DNA of 64,000 bases from Chondrinema litorale (GTDB lineage Bacteria > Bacteroidota > Bacteroidia > Cytophagales > Flammeovirgaceae), in NCBI RefSeq assembly GCF_026250525.1, contig NZ_CP111064.1, positions 1 to 64,000 on the forward strand, in the 5' to 3' direction. Of the stretch, positions 35,933-45,479 are shown piece after piece. A program made the translations under genes and the position numbers. The notes under the pieces were generated by a model. That model was not told the DNA's origin. It did not search any database and saw nothing but the letters and a program-made list of their open reading frames with translations. Numbering within the stretch: the stretch's first letter is position 1; every line of letters starts with the position of its first letter.

Positions 35933-36604
35933 ATGGATCGACTTAAAAAACTCACTTTCATTTTGTTGTTTTTTGCTTATCAAACTTATGCTCAAGGTTA
36001 TGTGACAATGGTAGTAGATTATAAGCTAGGTGCGGCAATAGCCACGAACAATGTAACGACCATGTCAGCTTTAAAACCTATGAGAGAGGATACAGATGAC
36101 ATTAAAGAATACCAACAGAACATTGCCATCAAAACAGGAATCATTCATGAGGTGAAGGATCGAATGTATCAGAGTAAATTCAATGTAGCTGAAGAGGTAA
36201 AGAGTGGGCAAAATGTGATTAGTGCAGCTAAGTTGGTGAAAGACATTGGTGAGTATCAATTACAAATGGTCGATTATGCCAAAGAGAATCCAGCGCTTTT
36301 GGTAGTTGCCTATAAAGCTCAATCAGCTCTAATAGACCGAACTGCAAATTTGATGACTTACATCTACCAAAATGCTTTGAAAGGCGGAGATGAAAATCTA
36401 ATCAGTAGTAAGCAAAGAATAGAATTAATCCGACATGTGATTAAAGAGCTAAGAGTAATTAGAGGAATAGCTTATGGTGTCAATAGAAGAATGAGGTTTG
36501 CCGCAAGAGTAGGAGTTGTAAAGGCAGTGAATCCTTTTGGTATTGATTACCCAAATCGAGATGTACAAATTATTAAAGACATTCTTAACGATTTTCAACT
36601 ATGA
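35933..36604 (+). CDS. TraI-like protein, second of a tandem pair
   Basis: 223 aa from ATG 35933, 1 nt after the stop of the first copy (an earlier ATG at 35921 overlaps it). It shares with the first copy the pattern GEYQLQMVDYAKENPALLVV, IDRTANLMTYIYQNALKGG, RVIRGIAYGVNRRMRFAARV, NPFGIDYPNRD. The divergent first 70 residues suggest that each copy has its own partner. A duplicated minor-pilin-like gene may form a heteromer. Its stop overlaps the next gene by 4 nt. Confidence 0.75.
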   Translation: MDRLKKLTFILLFFAYQTYAQGYVTMVVDYKLGAAIATNNVTTMSALKPMREDTDDIKEYQQNIAIKTGIIHEVKDRMYQSKFNVAEEVKSGQNVISAAKLVKDIGEYQLQMVDYAKENPALLVVAYKAQSALIDRTANLMTYIYQNALKGGDENLISSKQRIELIRHVIKELRVIRGIAYGVNRRMRFAARVGVVKAVNPFGIDYPNRDVQIIKDILNDFQL

Positions 36605-37224
36605 AAAAGACCTTAATAACATTGCTAGCATTGTATTTAGTAATCATACAGTTTGTTTATAGTCAGGTGCAAGTCCAAGATAAGAACACGAGGTATCAGG
36701 TAGAAAGAGAGGTAATTACTCGTTGGGGAAAGTTTAAACCCAAGTGGTATTATATTTTGCTCCATAACAAATACAGAAAAGGAGAAGACAGAAGGAATAT
36801 TTTACAGCTTTATCCCACTATGCTTTATTTGGAAAAGAATAGAATTAAAGCAGAGAATCAACTAGAAAGCACTACTGAAGTGAGTGAATATAAACTAGCT
36901 GAGCAAGCGAACATCATAGCAGAAAAACATTACCACCTCCACTTTAAAGCCATATTCGATAGGCTTACAAAACGCTATAATACTTTAAAATTTCAAGGAT
37001 ATGATTTAGGAGTAAGTACTTTGGATAGACAGCAATTTATAGATGAAAAGCTGATGTTAGATAACTATTTGGAAGCTGTAAGAAGTGGAAATATTGAACC
37101 AGGTGAAAGCCAAGAAGCCATGATACAGATTCAAAAAGATTACGAAACTTTAATAACTGTAATGCATAAAACGAACAATCTCTACAAGACAAAAAATAAA
37201 TTCACCACGATAGTTATAGAATAA
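36601..37224 (+). CDS. Exported protein of the tra operon
   Basis: 207 aa with signal peptide (to about residue 22). The helical remainder (WGKFKPKWYYILLHNKYRKG and long Lys/Glu-rich helices) has no catalytic motif. It lies between the TraI-like pair and traJ, where related elements have DUF5045-type proteins, so a structural periplasmic role is likely. The start overlaps the preceding gene (ATGA) and the stop overlaps traJ. Confidence 0.65.
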   Translation: MKKTLITLLALYLVIIQFVYSQVQVQDKNTRYQVEREVITRWGKFKPKWYYILLHNKYRKGEDRRNILQLYPTMLYLEKNRIKAENQLESTTEVSEYKLAEQANIIAEKHYHLHFKAIFDRLTKRYNTLKFQGYDLGVSTLDRQQFIDEKLMLDNYLEAVRSGNIEPGESQEAMIQIQKDYETLITVMHKTNNLYKTKNKFTTIVIE

Positions 37225-38210
37225 TGAGAGAGATTATAGACAGGGAGATTCTGCTATTGATAGAAGGGCTATTTAATAGGTTAGTTACGGAAACTTCTAT
37301 TTTCTTAAATGATGCTCAAGCTTTGTGTGCCATATTCATGTTGCTCTATTTCGGATTAAAAAGCTATGGTATGATTGCCGGAGATAAAAGACTAGAACTG
37401 GTGTCTTTACTTAGACCTTTTGCACTTACTCTAGTGATTATCTTCTGGCCAAGTTTTATTACTATCATGAATTTCCCTGCTGAAATTATTACTGATAAAT
37501 CTAAAGCATTGGTAACTGATAGAATTGATGAGATAGATGCCATTCAATTAGAAAGAAGAACCAAAATGGCAGAGATTGCCAGAAAGCTAATAGAAGATAG
37601 TGCAGAACTAGAACAGTTTGATAACTCAGATGATGATGATTGGCTTGCTTGGACAGGTGTAGACTTCGGGAAAATCTTTGATGAGATAAAAGGATACTAC
37701 ATCATTTTACTTTCTAAGTTAAGATGGGTAGTGGTAGAATCATTAGAATTTATAGTGGTCTCCATTTTTCAAGCTTGCTCTTATTTGATATTTTTTCTTC
37801 AAGTTATTTTTGCCGCTATCCTTATTATACTCGGTCCATTTTCATTTGCATTCAGCATCTTACCAGGATTTAGAGATGCCTACTTAACATGGATGAGTAG
37901 GTATATTTCAGTCTCTTTGTATAGTGGTATAGGCTATATAGTAATGTCCCTTTCTCTATTATTGATTAGGTATGGTCTAGAGAAAGAATTGGTTCTATTG
38001 GATTTTGTATTAAAAGATGAAGCCGCCTTTTTCTTTTACATCAGTAGTAATGATGGTTCAGCAAATTTCTATTTGGTTTCTCTCATAATTGGTGCCTTGG
38101 CAATGCTTAGCATACCCGTAATCAGCACTTGGATAGTAAGTACTTCTGGAATTGGCAATGCAGTAAGTACCGTATTTAGAGGTGCGCAAGGAATGAATTC
38201 AATCAAGTAA
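37224..38210 (+). CDS. traJ: Conjugation protein TraJ (VirB6/TrbL-like)
   Basis: 328 aa polytopic membrane protein with about six hydrophobic segments, including LRPFALTLVIIFWPSFITI, FAAILIILGPFSFAFSILPG and VSLIIGALAMLSIPVISTW. The FSFAFSILPGFRDAYLTWMSRY region is the recognisable core of the TraJ/TrbL family that forms the inner-membrane part of the channel. Starts at the last base of the preceding gene. Confidence 0.85.
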   Translation: MREIIDREILLLIEGLFNRLVTETSIFLNDAQALCAIFMLLYFGLKSYGMIAGDKRLELVSLLRPFALTLVIIFWPSFITIMNFPAEIITDKSKALVTDRIDEIDAIQLERRTKMAEIARKLIEDSAELEQFDNSDDDDWLAWTGVDFGKIFDEIKGYYIILLSKLRWVVVESLEFIVVSIFQACSYLIFFLQVIFAAILIILGPFSFAFSILPGFRDAYLTWMSRYISVSLYSGIGYIVMSLSLLLIRYGLEKELVLLDFVLKDEAAFFFYISSNDGSANFYLVSLIIGALAMLSIPVISTWIVSTSGIGNAVSTVFRGAQGMNSIK

Positions 38211-38221
38211 ATTTTAACAAC

Positions 38222-38836
38222 ATGCTTTTAAAAAATATTGAAACAAAAATTAAGGTAAGTCTCATTACCTCATTAACCAGTATTGCTGCTTCGGTGGTAA
38301 TCGTGGGGTTTGTAATGAGTTTTGCTTACAGTATGGTAAGCGATAGCAGAAAGAATATATACATTCTCGATAATGGAATTCCTGTTCTGGTACAACAAAC
38401 AGGGCAAGATGTAAACAGAATGGTGGAGTATAAGAGCCATATCAATTTATACCATATGCTCTTTTTTACCTTACCTCCAGATGATGAATTCATGAAGAAT
38501 AACATCAACAAATCCATGTACTTGATTGATAAGTCTGGTTTAACGGAATATAACAACCTTAAAGAAAAAGGGTATTACAATGCCATTCTTTCAAGTTCTG
38601 CTTCACTATCCATCAAAACCGATTCAATTGAAATTGATATGGATAAGCATACTTTCCGGTATTATGGTGTTCAACGAATTGAAAGAGATACTCGAATTCT
38701 TACCAGAGAGCTTGTTACAACTGGAGGATTTAAGGATGTGATGCGAAGTGAAAACAATCCACATGGAGTGCTTATCACCAATTGGAAAACTGTCTTAAAT
38801 AAAGATATCAGTGATGTTAAGAAAAAATCTTTTTAG
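38222..38836 (+). CDS. traK: Conjugation protein TraK (VirB8-like)
   Basis: 204 aa: short cytoplasmic start, one membrane helix (residues 17-40), then a periplasmic domain of the NTF2-like VirB8 type. The stretch IKTDSIEIDMDKHTFRYYGVQRIERDTR is typical of TraK. It links inner and outer parts of the channel. Overlaps the next gene by 23 nt. Confidence 0.82.
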   Translation: MLLKNIETKIKVSLITSLTSIAASVVIVGFVMSFAYSMVSDSRKNIYILDNGIPVLVQQTGQDVNRMVEYKSHINLYHMLFFTLPPDDEFMKNNINKSMYLIDKSGLTEYNNLKEKGYYNAILSSSASLSIKTDSIEIDMDKHTFRYYGVQRIERDTRILTRELVTTGGFKDVMRSENNPHGVLITNWKTVLNKDISDVKKKSF

Positions 38837-39206
38837 CCTAAGCAATTGGAGAGCACAAAGCTTTCATAAACTGGATGAGTACTTCCAGAAAAACCCTAAA
38901 CGAACTGTACTAATTATGCTGGCTATTTTAGTGATAGGTGTTGGGTTTATCTTTATCAAAAGGGCTATGATAAAAGAAGATACCACTCGAATGGAGTTTG
39001 TAGAAGAGATGATGGATAGCATTCCTGAGCCTGATTCATCAGCAATGTTCAATGCACCAAGTTTTCAAGACTTTCAGGAGATAAGAGAGATGGAAGCAAA
39101 ATTAAATGCGATTATGAAGAAAGATAAATTAACGAAAGAGGATAGTCTTTTTATGCTGCAACTCAATGAAAAATTAAATCAAATGATGAATTATGAAAAA
39201 GATTGA
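38814..39206 (+). CDS. TraL-like single-span membrane protein
   Basis: 130 aa from the ATG at 38814 (a GTG precedes it). One membrane helix (TVLIMLAILVIGVGFIFIK, about residues 30-48), then an acidic, helical periplasmic part. Size, topology and its place between traK and traM fit TraL of Bacteroidota elements. It overlaps traM by 14 nt. Confidence 0.65.
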   Translation: MLRKNLFSLSNWRAQSFHKLDEYFQKNPKRTVLIMLAILVIGVGFIFIKRAMIKEDTTRMEFVEEMMDSIPEPDSSAMFNAPSFQDFQEIREMEAKLNAIMKKDKLTKEDSLFMLQLNEKLNQMMNYEKD

Positions 39207-40374
39207 TTTAAAAGCTCCGAGATACATCTTGCCCATAATCATATTACCATTTTTAGTTTTGATTAATTGGGTAGTACTAGATTCTTTCCCTTCAGTAGAA
39301 GCCAGTGTTGAAAATGAAGTGACTGAAACCAACAATATCAATCCTTCAATCCCTTCTCCTAATCTTGACAAACATGGATTGAAAAATAAATTCGAGTCTG
39401 TGAAGGAGGCGTATAAATATAGTGAAGATTATACAGCCATGAGAGAGTTAGAGCAGGACGAGACTGAATTACTGGATGAGGAAAGTAAGTATACACTGGA
39501 AGAAAAACTCTTGATTGATAGCATCAACAACGAGATAATTAAGGGTGATAAAATGGGCTTTGTTGAGGAGATTGAGAGAAGATCTAAATTGAATAAGCCA
39601 CCTAATGCAAAGCCAAATCCCAGCAATCGAAAGTCAAAAAATGCTCATCAAGAAACTGATGAAGAGAGGGAAATGCGACTTTTTAGACAGCAAATGTTGA
39701 TGCTCGATAGCCTGACTAAAACACCAGAGCAAAAAGCGGCTGAAGAAGAAGAGAGAATTAAAAGAGAAGCATTGGAAGCTTTGTTAAAACAGCAAGAAGA
39801 AGCAAAGGCAAAAAGGGTAGATGTGAGTAAATCTTTCACTACAAACACACAGTTTTTTAATACCATCAGAAATGATTACGATGAAATGTACATAAAGGCG
39901 ATTTTGGATGAAGACCTCAAAGTAGTAGATGGCAGTAGGTTAAGAATTCGGATAATGGATGATATTAATGTGGGAGGATATTTACTTGAAAAAGGTGCTT
40001 ATATCTATGCGAATGTAAAATCTTTTGGTGCTCAGCGAGTCTATGCAACTGTAGAATCGATCTTAGTGAATAATGAAATTCTTCCTGTTGAGCTGGTGAT
40101 TTATGATATAGATGGCATTGAAGGTTTTTATGTACCTGCTTCAAAATTTACCGAGTTCACAAAATCATTAGGTGGAGACTTATCTACAGGAGGTACTTCT
40201 ATTTCAGTGGATAATAGCAATTCTACCAGTACAATAAATGAATTACTATTCGGACTCGCAGATAAAGGAATTCAATCAGGAGCTAAGGCAACAGGCAAAG
40301 CCGCTAGAAGAAACAGAGCCAAACTAAAATATAATACAATTATCTATTTAGTGAATCCAGATCAAATTAATTAG
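39193..40374 (+). CDS. traM: Conjugation protein TraM (VirB10-like)
   Basis: 393 aa. An N-terminal membrane helix (YILPIIILPFLVLINWVVL) is followed by a long charged coiled coil (residues 60-210), then a C-terminal VirB10/TrbI-like domain (VDGSRLRIRIMDDINVGGYL, KGAYIYANVKSFGAQRVY, DIDGIEGFYVPASK). This class spans the periplasm and senses ATPase activity on the inner side. Stop and start of traN are separated by 2 nt. Confidence 0.88.
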   Translation: MKKIDLKAPRYILPIIILPFLVLINWVVLDSFPSVEASVENEVTETNNINPSIPSPNLDKHGLKNKFESVKEAYKYSEDYTAMRELEQDETELLDEESKYTLEEKLLIDSINNEIIKGDKMGFVEEIERRSKLNKPPNAKPNPSNRKSKNAHQETDEEREMRLFRQQMLMLDSLTKTPEQKAAEEEERIKREALEALLKQQEEAKAKRVDVSKSFTTNTQFFNTIRNDYDEMYIKAILDEDLKVVDGSRLRIRIMDDINVGGYLLEKGAYIYANVKSFGAQRVYATVESILVNNEILPVELVIYDIDGIEGFYVPASKFTEFTKSLGGDLSTGGTSISVDNSNSTSTINELLFGLADKGIQSGAKATGKAARRNRAKLKYNTIIYLVNPDQIN

Positions 40375-40376
40375 CA

Positions 40377-41183
40377 ATGAAAACTGTAACTCATATACTT
40401 ATTTTCTTATTAGTGTCAAACATTGTTTTTGGGCAACAAGAAAGTACTATCCCCAAATTATATGTGAATGAAGATGTAACCACGCATTTTATTTTAAGTG
40501 AGCCAATTACTTATGTTGATATTAGTGTGCAGGATGTAAAAGGAGATCAACCTGAACCTAACATTCTTCGCATTAGGCCAATAAAGTTGAAAGAAGCTCA
40601 AGAAAAATACAAAGGAATTGTAAGCATTGTTTGTCAATCTTATCTAGTACAATATGAACTTGTTTATACATCTTCAAGTAAAGCTACAAAGTATATAAGG
40701 ATTAAAAGTGAAGATGGGGTAGGGCTGATTAATTCGGAAATAACAGTTTCAACGCCAGAGATGAAAGCTTTTTGTTTGAAAAGCCTAAACAAGAAACCGA
40801 CCTACCATTCGGTTAAAAGTACAAATAGTAAAATGGTTATTAGTTTGAATAATCTTTATACAGTAGGAGACTATTTCTTTATTGATGTCACCTTTAAGAA
40901 TCATACAAAAATTAAATATGATATAGATCAAATCCGGTTCAAGATAGAGGATAAAAGAAAAGTGAAGCGAACCAACTATCAAGAGGTGGAATTACAAGAA
41001 GTATACAAACTCTACGATATCAAAGAGTTTAAGTCTAAGCATCGAAATGTATTCGTTTTCAAAAAATTTACTTTTCCTGATCAAAAGGTTTTTACTATTG
41101 AAATTGCTGAAAATCAAATCAGTGGTAGGCGGGTGAAATTGGATATCGATTATTCAGATATTTTAAATGCTGATACTTTATGA
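40377..41183 (+). CDS. traN: Conjugation protein TraN (VirB9-like, DUF4138)
   Basis: 268 aa with a signal peptide (to about residue 21) and the beta-rich architecture of the DUF4138 family: NEDVTTHFILSEPITYVDIS at the start and DYFFIDVTFKNHTKIKYDID in the second half. TraN is the periplasmic/outer-membrane part that works with TraM. The last four bases overlap traO. Confidence 0.85.
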   Translation: MKTVTHILIFLLVSNIVFGQQESTIPKLYVNEDVTTHFILSEPITYVDISVQDVKGDQPEPNILRIRPIKLKEAQEKYKGIVSIVCQSYLVQYELVYTSSSKATKYIRIKSEDGVGLINSEITVSTPEMKAFCLKSLNKKPTYHSVKSTNSKMVISLNNLYTVGDYFFIDVTFKNHTKIKYDIDQIRFKIEDKRKVKRTNYQEVELQEVYKLYDIKEFKSKHRNVFVFKKFTFPDQKVFTIEIAENQISGRRVKLDIDYSDILNADTL

Positions 41184-41734
41184 AAAGGCTATTCATAACC
41201 CTTCTAATTCTGAGTTCTCATTCCCTACTGAAAGCTCAAAAGGGGTTTAATTATTTAGATGTAGCTGGTGGAACTATGATTAAGAACCAATTGGTGAGTG
41301 AAATATCTTATGAGTGGGTGGGTAAATATTATAGTGCGCATGAGGTATTTCTAGAGTATGCCATTGATAAAGGTGATGAAATTTTTAAGAAACAAAATGA
41401 TAAAGATTTTAGCTTACAGGATACAGACAATTCAACTGATACAATCATCTATAATCCTAATGATCACATCCGAAACTTTATGGTGGGGTATGCCTATAAA
41501 CCTCTAATTACCCGAAACAAGAATGTAGCACTTAACCTAAGAACTGCTGGAAGTACGGGTACAAATGAGTTAGATTTTATAGCCTCACTAAGCTTAGGTT
41601 TTGAGCTGAATGTGACTTTTAGCAATGGTTGGGTGTGGACACTCAGAGAAAAAAATCAGGTGGTATTTTATGATCCACAAAGTTGGCGTATTGGTCTACT
41701 AACAGGTATTAAAATTCCACTAACCAAAGATTAA
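41180..41734 (+). CDS. traO: Conjugation protein TraO
   Basis: 184 aa with signal peptide (to about residue 19, SLLKAQ). The amphipathic beta strands and the segments FMVGYAYKPLI, SLSLGFELNVTF and QSWRIGLLTGIK match the small outer-membrane-barrel-like TraO family, the last member of the channel operon. Three genes later the coupling protein follows. Confidence 0.82.
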   Translation: MKRLFITLLILSSHSLLKAQKGFNYLDVAGGTMIKNQLVSEISYEWVGKYYSAHEVFLEYAIDKGDEIFKKQNDKDFSLQDTDNSTDTIIYNPNDHIRNFMVGYAYKPLITRNKNVALNLRTAGSTGTNELDFIASLSLGFELNVTFSNGWVWTLREKNQVVFYDPQSWRIGLLTGIKIPLTKD

Positions 41735-41800
41735 AATAAGATAGCAAAATCACGCTGCTATCAATCATACATGTTTCATTAATCCAATCGAATAACTACT

Positions 41801-41992
41801 ATGACTATTAAGAAGGTAACAGTTACTCGCGAAATAGAAATTACCCGAGTTGATGACAAAAAGATTAAGGTGTTAACCAATGAAGTTCATGAAGTAGATG
41901 TACTTAAAAACGGTACTTTTATTTTTCTGATTGATGGTACAAGCCATGTAGTCCAAGAAACATTACAAACTATACTGGACAACCTAGAGTAA
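41801..41992 (+). CDS. Small hypothetical protein
   Basis: 63 aa, Val/Thr/Glu-rich with alternating beta-type pattern (VTVTREIEITRVDDKKIKVL) and no membrane segment. Not recognised. It lies on the same strand between traO and the coupling ATPase with short gaps, so it is probably a genuine operon member. Confidence 0.6.
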   Translation: MTIKKVTVTREIEITRVDDKKIKVLTNEVHEVDVLKNGTFIFLIDGTSHVVQETLQTILDNLE

Positions 41993-42022
41993 TCATTTAA
42001 GCAATTATCAAACTACAAGGAA

Positions 42023-43999
42023 ATGGAGGAGAGTAAAGAACTTCAAAGGATTTTCAATTTTTTTCAAGGTTTTATTTACATGACCATTATCGTAGAGATA
42101 ATGGTTTTTATATTGATGTACGATCAGTTATTCCCAGTAGTATTGGATGAAGTGTTGTATAGAATTAAAACTATCAGTATATATCAAAATATATTCTATT
42201 CTAAGTTGCTCACATTCTTTTCAATCATAATCGTATCCATAGGTACAAAGTCTAGGAAACAATTAGAGCTTGATCCACTAAAACAAATAGGATTACCATT
42301 ATTGGTAGGCTCAATTTTATTCTTTGGTGCTATCGTCTTTTATTTTTACGATAATGAAATACTGCTCTATAAAAGTATCTCACTTTTTGATATACTTTAC
42401 GTTTTGGCTTCTTTCATCGGGGCAATACTCATACATACTGCGCTAGATAATGTCTCGAAAATTGTTAAATCTAACTTGATGAAAGATCGATTTAATATCG
42501 AGAATGAAAGTTTTGAGCAGAATAAGACATATGAAGAAAATGCCTATTCAGTCAACCTGCCTATTCAATATTATTACAAGAAAAAAGTACATAAAGGATG
42601 GTTAAATCTGCTTAATCCTTTTCGTGCTACCTTGATCATCGGCACTCCAGGTTCTGGTAAAACTTTTAGCTTTATTCAACCTTATATTAAGCAAGTGATT
42701 GGGAAAGGCTTTAGTGCTTTTGTCTATGATTTCAAATATCCTGATTTAGGCAAAATGACCTATTATCACTATTTGGTCAACAAGAAAAAGGGGATACTTA
42801 GAAAGCATAAATTCCATGTGATTAACCTAAATGAAGTGGAATATAGTAGAAGGGTAAACCCACTAAACCCCAATTACCTTAAAAGCTTGGCTGATGCAAC
42901 AGAAACAAGTGATGCACTAGTTCAAGCTTTAAAAAAATCGGATGGATCTTCAGGCACAGATCAGTTCTTTACCCAGTCTGCTGTAAATATGCTTTCTTGT
43001 GTGATTTACTTTTTATCCAGATACAAAGGAGGAAAGTATTCATCTTTGCCACATGTTTTGTCTTTTATGAATAGATCGTATGATGAGTTGTTTCAAGTAT
43101 TGTATTCTGAACCAGAGCTGCAAAGCTTACTTTCTCCATTTAAAAGTGCACATGAAAAAAAAGCTTACGATCAGTTAGAGGGTCAGTTGGGGACGTTGAA
43201 AATCAACATTTCTAGACTGGCTACCAAAGAAACATATTGGGTATTTTCTGGGGATGATTTTAACCTAAAAATCTCTGACCCTAAAGATCCAAGTATATTG
43301 GTGGTAGCCAACGATCCAGATACACAAGAGATCAATAGTGCTTGTTATTCTGTGGTATTGAACAGGCTTACCAAATTGGTAAACAAAAAAGGAAACTTAC
43401 CAGTAACTATTGCAGTAGATGAGTTGCCTACCTTGTACATTCACCGAATTGAAAACCTAATTGCTACAGCCAGAAGTAACAAAGTAGCCATACTTTTAGG
43501 ATTACAAGAATTGCCACAGTTTAGACAGCAATATGGAAAGCAAACCGCTGATACTATTTGTAGTGTAATTGCCAATATTATTTCTGGACAGGTAAGAAAC
43601 AAAGAAACCCTAGACTGGCTTGAAAAGCTATTCGGTAGAGTAAAACAGCTCAAAACAGGCCTTAATATTGATAGAAGTAGAACTTCCATTAGTATGAATG
43701 AACAACTGGATCATTTGATACCTGCATCTAAAATTTCTTCTTTACGATCTGGACAATTAGTTGCCCAAATTGCTCAGGAGTCTAATGATTTTGATGGAAA
43801 GCATATACTCTCCACTTATAATTGCAAGGTGGATTTAAATGTTAAAAGGATAGTTGAGGAAGAAAAAAAATATAAGGATTTGCCAAAATTTTATAATTTC
43901 GGAACTGAGAAAAATAAAAAAAAACTGTTAACCAAAAATATGATTCGAATTAATAATGAAATTGAGGAAATTATAAATTCGTACAAACAAATGGCATGA
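42023..43999 (+). CDS. Type IV coupling ATPase (TraG/VirD4-like)
   Basis: 658 aa. Four N-terminal membrane segments (residues about 14-35, 55-75, 90-110, 125-145) precede the ATPase domain with Walker A IIGTPGSGKTFSF (about residues 209-221) and Walker B VTIAVDELPTLY (about 462-473), and the conserved LLGLQELPQFRQQYG. It brings the relaxosome to the secretion channel. In Bacteroides elements this protein is called MobC or TraG, a different protein from the relaxosome MobC at 22732. The stop overlaps the next gene by 4 nt. Confidence 0.88.
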   Translation: MEESKELQRIFNFFQGFIYMTIIVEIMVFILMYDQLFPVVLDEVLYRIKTISIYQNIFYSKLLTFFSIIIVSIGTKSRKQLELDPLKQIGLPLLVGSILFFGAIVFYFYDNEILLYKSISLFDILYVLASFIGAILIHTALDNVSKIVKSNLMKDRFNIENESFEQNKTYEENAYSVNLPIQYYYKKKVHKGWLNLLNPFRATLIIGTPGSGKTFSFIQPYIKQVIGKGFSAFVYDFKYPDLGKMTYYHYLVNKKKGILRKHKFHVINLNEVEYSRRVNPLNPNYLKSLADATETSDALVQALKKSDGSSGTDQFFTQSAVNMLSCVIYFLSRYKGGKYSSLPHVLSFMNRSYDELFQVLYSEPELQSLLSPFKSAHEKKAYDQLEGQLGTLKINISRLATKETYWVFSGDDFNLKISDPKDPSILVVANDPDTQEINSACYSVVLNRLTKLVNKKGNLPVTIAVDELPTLYIHRIENLIATARSNKVAILLGLQELPQFRQQYGKQTADTICSVIANIISGQVRNKETLDWLEKLFGRVKQLKTGLNIDRSRTSISMNEQLDHLIPASKISSLRSGQLVAQIAQESNDFDGKHILSTYNCKVDLNVKRIVEEEKKYKDLPKFYNFGTEKNKKKLLTKNMIRINNEIEEIINSYKQMA

Positions 44000-44346
44000 T
44001 CAACATTACTTTAGCAATACTTGGGAAAAGACTGAAACAATTACGCGAACATCTGGAATTAAAGCAAAGTGATGTGGCAAAAAATGCTGGCATGAACCAG
44101 AACATAGTCTCCCGAATAGAGAATGGTAAAGGTGGAAACATTGATCAATTGCTAGCTATGGTAAACTACTTTAACCGTTTTTTTTATCTAGACACCTTCT
44201 TCTCTTCCCATTTTGAAGTAGTAGAAATCAATAGTATATCCGATGAGGAAAAACTAAACAGCATTGCTGTAGAACGTATTAAGTTAGCCCAAGAAAATTT
44301 AGCCAATGAGCTCGGAGATGTGATTAATATGTTAGGGAAAGGATGA
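43996..44346 (+). CDS. XRE-family transcriptional regulator
   Basis: 116 aa. Residues 8-60 form a Cro/CI-type helix-turn-helix (LGKRLKQLREHLELKQSDVA, NQNIVSRIENGKGGNIDQLL). The C-terminal half is helical and may dimerise. Translationally coupled to the coupling ATPase gene (ATGA), so it probably feeds back on transfer gene expression. Confidence 0.85.
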   Translation: MINITLAILGKRLKQLREHLELKQSDVAKNAGMNQNIVSRIENGKGGNIDQLLAMVNYFNRFFYLDTFFSSHFEVVEINSISDEEKLNSIAVERIKLAQENLANELGDVINMLGKG

Positions 44347-44717
44347 GAAAACACCTGCTCTAATTTTCTAATAATCCATACTCTCTCATTTGAGACTCTG
44401 TTAGCCTATCATAGTTCATATACAAAAGAAAATTTTTTGAAAGATGTTTCAGAAAGTATTGATAACAAATCAAAAAAGATTGTTCCAAGTTTTTGAAGAG
44501 CTAAGATTTGTTTTTGGGTGATTGCTTTCATTCATTATTATCTCTGATTTCTACAATAGAAACTTGTTTATTCCTTTCAATCGTATTAAAGATATCGTGG
44601 ATGTTAACTGAAATAATAAAAAAGAGGTGCGAAAAGCATAATATTTTATACATATATAATATAAATATGGTATATTAACTCATGTGTTATAATAATAAGT
44701 ATAAAAATAGCAAAATA
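44347..44717. other. Intergenic, probable promoter region
   Basis: No gene is supported. AT-rich DNA upstream of the DUF3945/4099-like gene; no clear TAnnTTTG box with a spaced TTTG was found, and no strong hairpin. Confidence 0.35.
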
Positions 44718-45479
44718 ATGAATTTTGAAGCCAAAAACATTCCCTATGAACTTTTAGAGAAAATAGGGCTAAAAAAGAAAGATGTGCTCAGTTGGTCGCC
44801 GGATGAGTTAAAGGCATTGCTTTCAGGTAGAACTACTCAGCTAAAAACTATTTCAGATGGAGTAGGGAATCATCTTCAAGCAAAATTATCTCTGTATCCA
44901 GAAAGTGATGGCTCTTTGGGGGTTAAAGTACATCCGGTAAGAACCAAAGTGGAAGTGCCTACCAATTTAAACCGTGAACAAGCTAAAGATTTAAAAGAAG
45001 GTAAAACGGTAGTGGCCAATCAGCTAAGTAAAAATGGCACTAAAGAACCTTATATGTACAAAGTTGATCCTGAAACTAATGAGGTTTTTAGAACCAGAAT
45101 TGGCAACATCAATCTGCCGAGGTATTTGGAAGGTGTAGAGTTAACCCAAGACCAAAAAGCGGCTCTACTAAAGGGAAAAGAGATTGAGTTAGTAAAACCG
45201 GATGGTAAAGTAGAAAAAATTGCCATCAATATTATTGCTCCAAATGGTTACTCTAGAACTCCACTTAATTATCAAGAGTCACAAAAAGATCAAATGAGTA
45301 AAGCTGAAAAAAATGAAGCTGAGGGAGTAGACATAAGTGCTAAAAAAACGGAAAAAGAAGGGAATGATATTTCTCTAAAAAAGGAGATTAAAGACAAGGT
45401 AAAAGCTGGCTTAATTGCTGGGCCACTCGGTATGGCTGTAGACGAAACCATCAAACAAGTAAAAGGCAGAAAAAGATAA
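44718..45479 (+). CDS. DUF4099/DUF3945-type protein of mobile elements
   Basis: 253 aa from the ATG at 44718 (an upstream in-frame ATG at 44682 is less likely). The start IPYELLEKIGLKKKDVLSW is typical of DUF4099; later segments (LEGVELTQDQKAALLKGKEI, LVKPDGKVEKIAINIIAPNG) match DUF3945. Such proteins are carried by Bacteroidota plasmids and conjugative transposons, often beside a toprim protein as here, with unknown function. Overlaps the next gene by 1 nt. Confidence 0.75.
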   Translation: MNFEAKNIPYELLEKIGLKKKDVLSWSPDELKALLSGRTTQLKTISDGVGNHLQAKLSLYPESDGSLGVKVHPVRTKVEVPTNLNREQAKDLKEGKTVVANQLSKNGTKEPYMYKVDPETNEVFRTRIGNINLPRYLEGVELTQDQKAALLKGKEIELVKPDGKVEKIAINIIAPNGYSRTPLNYQESQKDQMSKAEKNEAEGVDISAKKTEKEGNDISLKKEIKDKVKAGLIAGPLGMAVDETIKQVKGRKR

